Below are positions 22,145 through 33,110 of a stretch of 64,000 nucleotides of DNA, in pieces. Numbering within the stretch: position 1 is the stretch's first letter; each line of letters begins with the position of its first letter. The position numbers were made by a program, and so were the translations under genes. Origin of the DNA: Yponomeuta sedellus (taxonomy: Eukaryota > Arthropoda > Insecta > Lepidoptera > Yponomeutidae); NCBI GenBank assembly GCA_934045075.1, contig OW203721.1, positions 2,838,497 through 2,902,496 on the forward strand, read 5' to 3'. The notes under the pieces were generated by a model, which was not told the origin of the DNA, ran no database searches, and saw only the letters and a program-made list of their open reading frames with translations.

Positions 22145-23788
22145 TTAAAAACCTATTTAGAGGCTAAAAATTTCACCCATGCCGGGATTCGAACCCGCAA
22201 CCTCTGGCTATCCGTACCAGCGCTCTACCAATTGAGCCAATGGGCGACTCACGGCATCAGTGAAATTTCGAACCTCTTTACAATATTCTCGAATACCTAC
22301 CTACCTACCTACTTTGCAGTTAGGTTTAACATCGGAACGATATCACTGTACCCACATGATTACACCATTTTTATTTTTAATGCACTAACCCGTGCTAAGG
22401 AACAAATTTAAAAACCTATTTAGAGGCTAAAAATTTCACCCATGCCGGGAGGTTGCGGGTTCGAATCCCGGCATGGGTGAAATTTTTAGCCTCTAAATAG
22501 GTTTTTAAATTTGTTCCTTAGCACGGGTTAGTGCATTAAAAATAAAAATGGTGTAATCATGTGGGTACAGTGATATCGTTCCGATGTTAAACCTAACTGC
22601 AAAGTAGGTAGTCGGGGCTGTAAGTAATGCAATTTGCTTAAGTGAGATGTCGCTGCCTGTACGTAATACAGAGAATATTGTAAAGAGGTTCGAAATTTCA
22701 CTGATGCCGTGAGTCGCCCATTGGCTCAATTGGTAGAGCGCTGGTACGGATAGCCAGAGGTTGCGGGTTCGAATCCCGGCATGGGTGAAATTTTTAGCCT
22801 CTAAATAGGTTTTTAAATTTGTTCCTTTGCACGGGTTAGTGCATTAAAAATAAAAATGGTGTAATCATGTGGGTACAGTGATATCGTTCCGATGTTAAAC
22901 CTAACTGCAAAGTAGGTAGTCGGGGCTGTAAGTAATGCAATTTGCTTAAGTGAGATGTCGCTGCCTGTACGTAATACAGAGAATATTGTAAAGAGGTTCG
23001 AAATTTCACTGATGCCGTGAGTCGCCCATTGGCTCAATTGGTAGAGCGCTGGTACGGATAGCCAGAGGTTGCGGGTTCGAATCCCGGCATGGGTGAAATT
23101 TTTAGCCTCTAAATAGGTTTTTAAATTTGTTCCTTAGCACGGGTTAGTGCATTAAAAATAAAAATGGTGTAATCATGTGGGTACAGTGATATCGTTCCGA
23201 TGTTAAACCTAACTGCAAAGTAGGTAGTCGGGGCTGTAAGTAATGCAATTTGCTTAAGTGAGATGTCGCTGCCTGTACGTAATACAGTGAATATTGTAAA
23301 GAGGTTCGAAATTTCACTGATGCCGTGAGTCGCCCATTGGCTCAATTGGTAGAGCGCTGGTACGGATAGCCAGAGGTTGCGGGTTCGAATCCCGGCATGG
23401 GTGAAATTTTTAGCCTCTAAATAGGTTTTTAAATTTGTTCCTTAGCACGGGTTAGTGCATTAAAAATAAAAATGGTGTAATCATGTGGGTACAGTGATAT
23501 CGTTCCGATGTTAAACCTAACTGCAAAGTAGGTAGTCGGGGCTGTAAGTAATGCAATTTGCTTAAGTGAGATGTCGCTGCCTGTACGTAATACAGAGAAT
23601 ATTGTAAAGAGGTTCGAAATTTCACTGATGCCGTGAGTCGCCCATTGGCTCAATTGGTAGAGCGCTGGTACGGATAGCCAGAGGTTGCGGGTTCGAATCC
23701 CGGCATGGGTGAAATTTTTAGCCTCTAAATAGGTTTTTAAATTTGTTCCTTTGCACGGGTTAGTGCATTAAAAATAAAAATGGTGTAA
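22145..23788. mobile_element. tRNA-like fold-back element, 1.64-kb array copy
   Basis: The element begins TTAAAAACCTATTTAGAGG and ends ATTAAAAATAAAAATGGTGT. It is flanked by one 12-bp target duplication TCTAATGGTGGT (22133-22144 and 23789-23800). Its left part (22145-22450) is a reverse unit with an internal deletion and carries a reverse tRNA-like segment at 22174-22246. The orientation flips at about 22450, in the middle of CATGCCGGGA / GGTTGCGGG. Four forward 308-bp units and a partial fifth follow. Confidence 0.85.
22513..23744 (+). repeat. 308-bp tandem array with tRNA-like genes
   Basis: Four units start at 22513, 22821, 23129 and 23437. A partial fifth starts at 23745. Each unit holds a 73-nt tRNA-like segment (22715-22787, 23023-23095, 23331-23403 and 23639-23711). 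These have a 7-bp acceptor stem (CGCCCAT with ATGGGTG), D-arm GCTC/GAGC, anticodon stem CTGGT/GCCAG with loop ACGGATA, and box B GGTTCGAATCC. Position 33 is C rather than U, and one extra base follows the T stem, so I regard them as tRNA-like Pol III promoters rather than working tRNAs. Units differ at only a few sites (CCTTAGCAC or CCTTTGCAC; one ACAGTGAAT). Confidence 0.9.
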
Positions 23789-23800
23789 TCTAATGGTGGT

Positions 23801-25380
23801 GCCTTTTTTATAATTTGTTCGCCTCATCAGGCGGAGCATGTATAGAACTAATTATTTTTTATATACATCCTATCAATGAACTCATGCTTCACAAAGAAAA
23901 ATCTTTGTCTTTCAAATAGGACCGTAGACACAAAAAAATACTTTACGAAATAACTCAAATATTGATAAACGCTTCATCATAAATTGTAAAGCTTTACCTA
24001 CCTTCAAGGTGCCACGTTATAGTTAGGGCCCGATTTGTATGGAAAGTTTTTGCACCACTTGATTAGAATGACTTCGACACGTATGTAAAAACGTCATAAA
24101 AATATTAGTGAAAATTCAGCTGTTACGAATACATAGATTTTAACATGTTGTTTCAAATGAAATTAAATCATTTTTAGGATCTAAGACCGAGAACTAGGAA
24201 TCGACCCCGAAATTCGACATTTCATTGTCAAAAGTCGTTATTAAGAAACCCTTTAACAATAGAGGAACAATCGTTGACTCCTTATAGGAGTGTTTTAGTG
24301 GAAATGTTTGTATAAATAAGGGCGTTTGAGAAGGTTGTATAATAAACGAAGAATATAAAAGACCACTAAGTTGATGAAGAAGACAGTGGATATTCGGACC
24401 AAGTTCTTTTTTTAGCTTCATTCGTCCCACTTCAGGGCACAAGCCTTCTCTCAGAGAGAGATAGAGTACCTATAGGCTTAATTACTAGGCGTGCTCACCA
24501 CGGATTGACAATTTCAATCGCTGATGTATTTTTAATCGATATTCTTTTTGCGGTTAGTTAGTTAATACAGCCCTCTTAACATTACTCCCGTACGACATCT
24601 CAGGGAGAAGGCAGTGGCTGAAAACCAGCGCTCTCCGGGGCTGACCCAGGTCATCACCAGCTGAGCCACTACCGTTTGCCTTATTTTATAATACCTAGTT
24701 TTAAGTGTTACTTTGTTTGAGTTGTTTTTGATGAGGCAATAAAATTCTTTTTATTCTTATATGAATACACGCAGACACTCAGACACGCACGTTTGGTTAC
24801 GATGTCTTCCTACACGCTAATCAAATGGTAGTTACCTATTTCTACTGTAACTTCCACAAATTTTGTGAAGTTACAATAGCAATACCATTTGTGTATGTAG
24901 CTAGAAAACAAAGTCCTTGATACGTGCCGGCATTTGAACCAACGATCACCCGAATTATAAGACGGCGTTTTAAAAAAAAACTTCTACAGATGTTGTTCCA
25001 TTAGTAGTAAGTTCTAGTGGTAGAACTAGTGGTATTTAGGTAGCTACCTACTAGTGGTAGAACCTACATTCTATTTTGACACAGCAAAACTGTACAAGAC
25101 ACTAATCTGGCAAAGAGTAGGTATAAGTCGCTACATGACCCTGAAAACTTCGTGAGTCTCGATACGATATTCCGTGAGTAACTAGACCAGGCCCTCGCTG
25201 AATATCAATAAATAAATAAATATTCATGGACATATTACACAGATCATATCAGTGTTGCATGCAGCAATGAACCTGCAGCAATTACTGAGCCTGAGGCCGT
25301 TGTACCGCCGCACATGGCCCGTATCCAATTGTGATACTGTGCTCTGCTGTGTTGGTTATTTTTGAGTAACCTACTATCGC
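23801..25380. other. No gene; scattered repeat fragments
   Basis: 23801-23930 continues the LINE 3' sequence interrupted by the array (GCCTTTTTTATAATTTGTTC, CTCATCAGGCGGAGCATG). A reverse tRNA-SINE fragment lies at about 24895-24985 (GTGCCGGCATTTGAACCAAC). The rest is AT-rich. Confidence 0.45.
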
Positions 25381-25470
25381 TCCTTATCGTAGGTTGTCTG
25401 GAAGAAATTGCTCTAAGCAATAAGGCCACCAATTGTACTGTATCTTCGTAATTATTTTTCGTTTGTTTTT
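25378..25470 (+). repeat. LINE 3' untranslated fragment
   Basis: GGTTGTCTGGAAGAAATTGC, AGCAATAAGGCCACCAATTG and TTTCCTGGTGTAGG recur in altered form near 4525-4580, 28510-28610 and 29450-29560. Confidence 0.5.
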
Positions 25471-25790
25471 TCCTGGTGTAGGTAGGTAGGTATCTACAAT
25501 AAAGAATATTCTTATCTTATCTTATCGTTTACGTCTTGTGTAATTATGTCTATGTAGCGATAAATAAATGTATTTCTCCCTCTTCAAAACGGGCCCTATC
25601 TGCTACAACCTATTCATCCTTACTAGTCCAATTTAGTAAACAAGATTCTAACCTCAAAATTGATATCTCACGCCAAAAAATAATATTTTCTCGCATAATC
25701 ATGCACTTTGTTTATTAATTTGGCAGCGTGTTATCTAAAATAGTGTCCCGGATTACTTCACTTGTAACGGTGCAAACCTCTTTACACCAT

Positions 25791-25966
25791 TATACCTACT
25801 ATTTTTATTTTTAATGCACTAACCCGTGCTAAGGGCAATTTTAAAAACCTATTTAGAGGCTAAAAATTCCACCCATACCCGCGACCTCTGGCTATCCGTG
25901 CCAGAGGTCGCGGGTTCGAATCCCGGCATGGGTGGAATTTTTAGCCTCTAAATAGGTTTTTAAAAT
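25791..25966. mobile_element. tRNA-like fold-back element, hairpin copy
   Basis: It starts TACTATTTTTATTTTTAATG (about 25798) and runs through AAAAACCTATTTAGAGG to the middle of the tRNA-like part (TGGCTATCCGTGCC). It then folds back through AGAGGTCGCGGGTTCGAATC to AAATAGGTTTTTAAAA. The target duplication is CTCTTTACACCATT, 25777-25790 and again about 25970-25983. Most of the element can form one long hairpin. Confidence 0.8.
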
Positions 25967-26689
25967 TCTCTTTACACCATTTTTTATATTTCTTTTTCTA
26001 TCTATCATTTTCAAATATTTAAATTATGTCACACATTTTTCGATTTCCCTCATTTTTCATCATTACAACTTACCCACAGAACATAAATACCTATGTTCTG
26101 TGACTTTACCTACCGAATTGATCTGACTATAGTGATATGTTATGTATGATGTAAGTCACTCGTCGAAAGAGCTCCAACTCCTAAGATACAGGTTAATCCT
26201 AGTTTAGGTGTTGGAAGTCGCATTAAAATGTATAAATCACTTACTATATAATATTATTGTTACTTAAGAGTGTATTGATTTTATTTGCTCCAATAAACAC
26301 TTTTTACTTTTTTTTTTTTATTTACCCACCTGCTTATACCATTTTATCCAGTTTTTCTGTTCTTATTATAAAATAACAATACCTATCTACAAATAAAGCA
26401 ACAGTTGAAGTCGTTCCAGTTTTTATTATAACAAAAGTTATACAACATTACACACTTATGAGAATATGACCGTTTGCGACCAAAAAGTCATACTTTATCG
26501 GTAGAATCTTGCTTACAAAATTGTACAAGATGTACTGTAAGTACTAGCATACAGAGAGATAGAATACCCAGAAGGCCGGGAGACTGCGCCCATTTGGACC
26601 AGAGCCAACGAACGCCACGCATGATTTGACCCAGTTAACTAGGTACAGCCCACAGTTACACCTTTAACGCATCGTTAAAATGTGTATGT

Positions 26690-27058
26690 AAGAGATCTTC
26701 CAGTGATAAGGTCATACTCTTAGGTCAATAAATATCTGAGTATAATTTCCTTTTTTATCAACAAATATATATTGCGAATGTGAGTGGAAGGGCTGGTAAG
26801 GGACGTCCCAGACGCACATACATCGACCAAATAGGGGATATATTAGCAATGGGAAAGATAAAAAGTACCCGGAACCGGCGTGCGTGCATGCGACTTACTC
26901 GTATGAACGCTTTACTCGTATGAACGTTGATGAAGCGAGGTGATCTGTCAGGATCGTGGCAAGTGACAGTCCCTGGTCTCTGTCTACCCCTCTGGGATAC
27001 AGGCGTGAGGTTATGTATGAACATTATTATACTCACAAATTATAAGGACGACAGTTTG
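26690..27058. repeat. Dispersed repeats, two kinds
   Basis: 26690-26757 is a LINE 3' fragment (GTGATAAGGTCATACTCTTA). 26758-27018 is a copy of the CAGGCGTGAGGTTATG family with GGCTGGTAAGGGACGTCCCA and AAATAGGGGATATATTAGCA. 27030-27100 carries ACTCACAAATTATAAGGACG, found again at about 27848. Confidence 0.6.
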
Positions 27059-27582
27059 TGAGTGTGTTTGTTACTTCATGGCTAAACGGCTGGAGCAGAG
27101 CTTTTTTTTTTGTTACCCAGGAGAAACCCCATTACGGGTACCACCGGCTCGGGGGAGCGAGGTGGTTAAGTCGGACTCCCCGCCCTGAAAAGGGCGGCAT
27201 ACCGACTAAAACTCCTGGGGTGCTCCTCCGCACCGCAAAGGACGGGGCCACGGGAACGCTTACGCACACTACCGCGTCCCCGTCTGCGGGCGCCCTTGCG
27301 GGCACTCCATCGGCGGCGTCCCTGCCCCATCGCAACGTCTCATACGAAGGGGTGAGGGAACGCCGCATATCCTCGTTGGAGCGCATAGGTGTCAATGTAT
27401 CCTGTTGGCCCCCACACGCCCCACACGCGAGACCTGTCGCGTCGCCCACCAGCGCTTCTCTGAAAGCAGAGAAGGCGGAGAGCGACCGCGCGGGCCCCCT
27501 CTGTGCTAGAAGGCGCCCTCAGAACACGCAAGAGCGCCTTCCGGCCCGCCGTGATGGAGACGGAGGGTTCCGCACGTATTGA
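27059..27582 (+). repeat. GC-rich retroelement-like block
   Basis: This is an island of high GC in AT-rich DNA, open in several frames on both strands (174, 105 and 63 codons). Motifs GGGTACCACCGGCTCGGGGG, GGTGGTTAAGTCGGACTCCC and ACTAAAACTCCTGGGGTGCT resemble, from memory, the 5' leader of lepidopteran non-LTR elements. No domain is visible. I treat the frames as non-genic. Confidence 0.45.
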
Positions 27583-27755
27583 CTAGTCTTTCTTGTGGGC
27601 TAGGCCAACTAAGCTGTCAGGATGGAATAGGGCTGGGCAAGCCTACATCATCTATAAAACCATGTCCTAGGCACTATAGCGTCGGAGTGGTCCCTTCACC
27701 CATCTAGTGTGAGTCAAGATGAAGAAGTAGATGCAAAAAGGCCAATTTTTTTTAT
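27565..27755 (+). repeat. Dispersed repeat, second copy
   Basis: It matches 1938-2160 from CCGCACGTATTGACTAGTCT to GATGCAAAAAGGCCAATTT. Here it follows the GC-rich block, while at 1938 it follows a tRNA-SINE body. Both junctions have the motif CCGCACGTATTGAC. Confidence 0.65.
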
Positions 27756-28489
27756 GTGTATGTTAGAGATGTTTTAGTGATAAGGCCAACCTCTTAGGTC
27801 AAGAAACGTCTGAGTAATTTCCTTTTTTACCACACTTATATTATTACACTCACAAATTATAAGGGCGACAGTTTGTGAGTGTGTATTTGTTACTTCTTCA
27901 CGTCTAAACGGCCAGAGCGAAGGTATGGAGTAAGCTGCCACCCTGACTTAAGACATAGGCTACGTTCTTCGTCGTCGTCAGGATATACTAGTCCACTGCT
28001 GGTCATAGCCCTCCAGTGGGCTACGTTCTACAGCGGGAAAATATCTTAATACCGTGAGAAAATCGATAAACCGCGGGTAACACAGCTTGTGTTCAATAAT
28101 CTGTTATCTGACTATCTATCTATAGCTAGTGCTAGTTACCTCTGAGTAACTAAGCCTTACGACCGTCAGCTTAGGTATGTTGGCTCGAGTCTGTGGTGCC
28201 ACAGACATACATTTAGTAGTGCTAATTTCACTAATTGCGGAAACTTTTCTGAAGCTCTGCTATAAGTATGCGGAATCTTATTAACACTACGAATCTATCC
28301 ATTTTTTATGCACACTGTATTTATTTATTTATGTATTTATATAACATATATATTTTATATCACTTTCTATTTATGTAAGCATATCATTATTTATATGTTT
28401 CTATTTAGGGTTAGTATAATTATTTTCTTAATTAAGCATGTTTTATTCAAATGTATCTGAAATATTTTGATTTATTTGTACATCTACTT

Positions 28490-29570
28490 CCTTCGCCAAT
28501 ATATTGCTCCAGTCCATCCAAAGGTTGTCTGGAAGAGACCACTTTTAGTGATAAGGCCGCCGTCTGTACTCTTAGGTTAAGAAATATCTGTGTAATTTCC
28601 TTTTTTATGTACAATAAAGTGTTCTCTCTCGCTCTGTCTCTCTCTCTCTCTCTCTCTCACTGCGAGTGTGTGTAAAAACACTATTGATACAATTGATTAA
28701 GGATCGGAACTCCTACTGTATGTTACCGGCCTAATGCGCATGATTCGCACCTTTCCTGCTACCATTGAATTTAAAGTAAGGATAGAAGATCATTCAATAG
28801 CTTTTTTCGGATCCTGGCGCTGACGTCGCTTGTCGGTAAAATTTGTGACTAACTTATTACATTTTCTGTGAAATAACGAAATTGAACCACATTTCCCTAA
28901 TAGATTATTTTTTTCATAAATTAATATTAAAAAATCCAATGATTTAATCAATAAGTTATTAAAATCGAGATAACTTAATTTGCTACCTATGCCGCATAGA
29001 AAGTCGCGACTTTCTCATTCAATTAAATTTTTTATGTCTTGGATCTTGCAGTTTACATAATACGGCCGCCTCAGAAGTTAAAAGACATAATAATTAGGTA
29101 CTTATTTATTGGCTCACTTATTATTTCAACACGGTTGGACGCGCTCCAGATAGGTTAAGGTGGTCATTAAATATTACAAAGCTATCAATAGGACGTAAGT
29201 GCCTAAAAGTATTGGAGCAAACTCAAATAGCTCAAGTCCCTCTGCAGTAAGTTTTTCTCCTTCAAACCTCGATTGGTGTCCTCAATGTATTTCTCTGTTC
29301 TTTAACTCCACGGGGCTTCAAAAACAGATTTCCTGCTGTTCCGGTGGTGGTTCGCGGCAACTTAAAATTCAGGCCATTATCATCACCATCAGGCTATATT
29401 AGCCCACTGCTGAACACAGCCCCCCCCCCCCCTAATTCTCCAGTCCATCCAAAGGTGGCCTGGAAGATATCACTTTTAGTAATAAGGCCGCCGTCTGTAC
29501 TCTTAGGTTAAGAAATACCTGTGTAATTTCGTTTTTTATGTACAATAAAGTGTTCTCTATCTCTATCTAT
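28490..29570. repeat. Two LINE 3' fragments and simple repeats
   Basis: 28505-28620 and 29440-29550 share AGTCCATCCAAAGG, CACTTTTAGT(A/G)ATAAGGCCG and CTGTACTCTTAGGTTAAG, and end in ATGTACAATAAAGTGTTCTC. A (TC)n run at 28627-28660 and a poly-C run at 29409-29422 adjoin them. The 29375-29450 part has the ATATTAGCCCACTGCTGAAC tail of the LINE/SINE pair. Between them lies AT-rich DNA without a gene. Confidence 0.55.
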
Positions 29571-29574
29571 GTAA

Positions 29575-30136
29575 TGAGCGCAATAGCGCCCTGTCTTTAG
29601 CTTGCCGCTTCCAGCATCTGTTTACAGTTTATCGCAGATCATCATCCCACCTGGTGGAAGGCGTCCTACACTACGTTTGTCGAGTCGCGGTCTCCACTCA
29701 AGAACATGTTTACTCGAACGATTGTCTGTTCTTCGCGATGCCACTTCAGCTTGCTATTTCTCTGAGCTATATCGATAACTTTGGTTTTCTATCGAATGCA
29801 TTCGTTGTGAATCATATCCCTCAGAAAAACTCCAAACACAACTCTCCCCATAGCTCGCTGAGCGACTTTGATCTGGTGGACCAACCCTTTCGTGACTATC
29901 CATGTCTCGGCTCTGTAGTTCATGACAGACGAGACAGTATGGATGACGAGAAGACTCGGCGTAAGCCGCAATTCAGGCCAGCTAGTGCCGACCGACTTTG
30001 CGTCTAGGTCTATAGATCTTTTCCAGGTCCTAAACGTATTGGCGACGGTTTTATTGTGATCCAACACGACGTTTGTAGATATAAACTGAACTACGTTTGT
30101 TTGGGATTCACTCTCTGCGGGATCGAACCCTATCAT
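29575..30136 (-). pseudogene. RTE-type LINE ORF2 C-terminal remnant
   Basis: On the minus strand, frames from 30136 downward give MNYRAETWIVTKGLVHQIK, VAQRAMGRVVFGVFLRDMI and HNECIR. After frameshifts, the W-H-R-E-E and WDDDLR regions and a GACAGGGCGCTATTGCGCTC end follow. In family terms this is the segment after the reverse transcriptase palm, common to RTE-like LINEs. Several shifts and stops make it non-functional. It ends in the same 3' region as 6379-6530. Confidence 0.65.
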
Positions 30137-30151
30137 ACTAGCGGGCGCGAG

Positions 30152-30218
30152 GACGCTATTTTATACAATCGCTTACCATCCAACCCGACTGCCGTAAGCG
30201 ATTGTATAAAATAGCGTC
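30152..30218. repeat. Perfect 25-bp stem hairpin
   Basis: The left arm 30152-30176 (GACGCTATTTTATACAATCG then CTTAC) and the right arm 30194-30218 are exact reverse complements. The loop is 17 nt. The hairpin lies just upstream (in LINE sense) of the remnant at 29575-30136. Confidence 0.9.
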
Positions 30219-31100
30219 GACGGTGATAATCGCGGCGAGTGCGGATTGTCGCCGTTGCGTACTCATCACGTAATCACTGCGTAACCGCGACAAGCTCGCT
30301 GCGTAATCGCATCGCTTTTAAATAGCTCGCAAATGGGACAGACCGATCGAACCATAGCGTCAAAACTCCACTGAAATTCATGACGGATTGTAAAGAAACA
30401 TTAAAGGTGTTGTTTATGAAAACACAATTGCATAAGACACTCCATAAATGCACTGTAAATACGTGCATTTTTGGTATGTTTAAGGGAGTAGCGTTTTTAT
30501 AAATAATACCATTGTTGTTGATTTATTACAATGATTTCGAATTCTTTATTGTGAGATTTACTTTGAAAATTTTATTCCAGATATTGTATGGATTCAGGCG
30601 TTACTTTGCGGAAATCTAAAATAGCATTAAAATGAATTAAATTTTTGCGGAATTTAGCAAAGTAATTTTAACATTTTAATGAATTTTATTCCAGCTAATA
30701 AGGGGAATATCTAACCTTTACCTACGCTCAAATAAGTATAGGACAGACGTGAACAGAGAAAATTATTTTATTTTGATCCATTATACAGCAACAACTTTAT
30801 AAAATGCATAAAACATCAGCCAACATTAGGTAGATTACAAATAAACGTTGAGATAATCCTATTAGGCCTTACGTATATGGAGTGCCGAAGAGCAATGTTC
30901 ATACAAACGGCTTTTTTAACAAAAACTATTTGAATACCTATACCTCTTAGATCTCCCTTGTGTCTTCAAAAGCTGTCTTTAAAATGGGCACTATTTTAAA
31001 GACACCTGACTCAAAACAGCATCTAGACAGCGCACTGAAGGACGCATTATTAATACGAACCTAAGTTCTTAAAAGCGAGAACGAATCAATAAGAACATAT
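30219..31100. other. No recognisable gene
   Basis: AT-rich sequence. I find no exon or repeat that I can name. Confidence 0.4.
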
Positions 31101-31107
31101 CAACCCA

Positions 31108-31210
31108 TAACCACCAATCTGGACTTGGCCCTCGTGGTGGAGTATTGCCGTTACCTTCCTCAGGGAAGAGACCCGTGTTCCTCGGTGGGGGCATAATGGG
31201 TTAATGATGA
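31108..31210 (+). mobile_element. 5S-like SINE family, 3' fragment
   Basis: ACCAATCTGGACTTGGCCCT, GTGGTGGAGTATTGCC and CGGTGGGGGCATAATGGGTT are a diverged 3' end of the family. A TGATGATG tail follows. Confidence 0.6.
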
Positions 31211-31265
31211 TGAACCCATAACCACAAGCTAATAAGCTCAAAGTGGGAAGAAATCGTGGAGGCGC

Positions 31266-32091
31266 TCAAGACCTGCACCGAAATATGGCATTGAAGCCCG
31301 CCCGACGAATGTAGCTAGGAGGCTCCAAATCTGTAGCGACCCCAGCCCATACTTCTACGTGGTTCCCGTATGCAATCTGCCTTACCTCTCGGAACTTTTT
31401 AGTCATCATAGTAAGTGCCGCCCCCAGGCATTGCTTTAATCGTCCGTAATAGAAGCAAAGGCCTATGATGAGTTTGTTTCTTTTTTTCCAAAGAGAAAAG
31501 TTCCATGATATGCAAACCGCTTGGCACACGCCTCTATCATTCATTTCGCTGGTATTCTTCCCTTCTCTCTCACTTGCCGTAAACGACTTCTACTTCTGCG
31601 TCGATAGGCTTTTGACCTCGTCCGTAATCCTCATGACGTTGGGTTATTTGAACTGATGTTGAGTGTCCTACAACGACTCACCATCCCTCTAGGAGAGAAG
31701 TTGTTCCGATGGATTCATGCAGCGACCCGTCGACAGTAGACTTAACATTGTCGGTCCATCGCATTGGTGCTCTACCGCGCGCCCTGGAGCCCAGTGCCCC
31801 CTACTTTCCTCTTACTAAGATGCGGTCGATGAAGTTGTTGGCATGTTGGTATTGAGTTAGTGGATGGAACTTGATGTCCACTTTTTTATACATGGAAAAA
31901 ATTATACGGATCTCAGTACACAATATTCGAAACACTCTTCTCCAGCGCATCTCCAAAGCGTCTAGTTTTTCTTCTCGACTTCGTGCGATGCCGTCGTGTC
32001 CGCGGCAAACATAATTACTTTCTTCAAAGTACAACCTTGTACGATGTATGACGTACCGAGTTTGCGGCATATAGCCTCTTATCTCGGTCAC
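31266..32091 (-). pseudogene. Possible LINE remnant
   Basis: Two minus-strand frames (31266-31544 and 31801-32091) show REEKLDALEMRWRRVFRIL and AFCIS-like fragments. The string KLDALEMRW followed by R-V is typical of the post-RT segment of RTE-like ORF2. The match is short and the rest is not recognisable, so this is a weak call. Confidence 0.35.
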
Positions 32092-32619
32092 TATTTACGA
32101 TGCAGACATTCGTATATTTTTAGGAATTAAGTTCGTATTTTATAACGAACCAAGTAACTTCACAGCTTTATTTATTTGCATCCTGTGCAGACAATTTGAC
32201 CTGAAAGATTTATCTCAAAGTACATGGCCCCTATGAAGTGATTCTTTCAAAGCAGGTATCTTTTTAATTGAGAGCCTTTATATAATAATTACCCTGTTAC
32301 CTACCTATACAGTGGTGTTAACACAAAAGTTATAAGTAGTGCTCATCAAAGTGCGCCAAGCTCTTAACTACATTTAATAGTCGTGTCGCGTCGAAACATC
32401 ATCAAACATCAAAACATCGTAATTCTAATGCACATATCTGTGCACAGTTAAAAAAATCCAAATCCTTGTAATGTTTGTTTGATACGTACAGTTAGCAAAA
32501 CGTATTGTTATTCTTACACTCGCTCGCAATTTATTGCTTATTTACATCTTTTAGGACTTCTGAGTTACATTGTACGATCATTCGTGTCAATAAATAATAT
32601 TATGTGCTTAGTATTATCC

Positions 32620-32625
32620 TTTATT
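32620..32625 (-). promoter_or_regulatory. Candidate polyadenylation signal of gene 1
   Basis: AATAAA on the minus strand (context CAGAAATAAAGGAT) is the first such hexamer I find below the stop codon at 33111. It would give a 3' UTR of about 0.5 kb. A second (32530-32535) lies close by. Confidence 0.4.
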
Positions 32626-33110
32626 TCTGAATAATGTTTGAAAAATGTTTTTTGTTAAAAGCTAAAATTTATCTTTCCCGATTGATTTCAACTGTGTCGC
32701 TATACTTACACTACAATACTTACCTAAATAATTTTAATTAGGCAAGTGTAGGTATGTAGATAATGAATTACGATTGAACTACTCTTAATACAGCCACGTC
32801 GAGGCTACAGCTGTGAACACAACATTATGATAGGTATCGCTTTAAAATTAAATTAATCTTAAACGTACATTATTAAAAACTCATGTCAAACTAACTAGTA
32901 TAATTGGAAAGTCAGTTTCCATAAAATGCTCGATTATTTCCAGATGCGCTGCAAGTTTTGTTGGAATCAATGCACCCCCAGTACCTACACAGTTAGTCAA
33001 CTTTAATTATTGTCTTAGCAATATTTAATAAAATTTTCCCGTAACTAGATAACAACGTCGTACCAAGTAGGCAACAAATAACAGTAGGCACATTAGCGAA
33101 AGCCACTAGG

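Noticed and set aside
22715..23711. Four genuine tRNA genes
   Set aside because: The cloverleaf has C at position 33, an extra base after the T stem and an uncertain anticodon (GGA) without a serine-type long arm; they belong to a mobile repeat.
22145..23788. Hammerhead ribozyme in the fold-back unit, as in some Penelope-like elements
   Set aside because: The CTGATG word near the tRNA-like part is followed by CCG instead of the needed A(G), and no matching GAAA core is placed correctly.
27058..27582. 174-codon GC-rich frame as a host gene
   Set aside because: It is open in several frames on both strands, flanked by repeats and without a domain; more likely retroelement leader.
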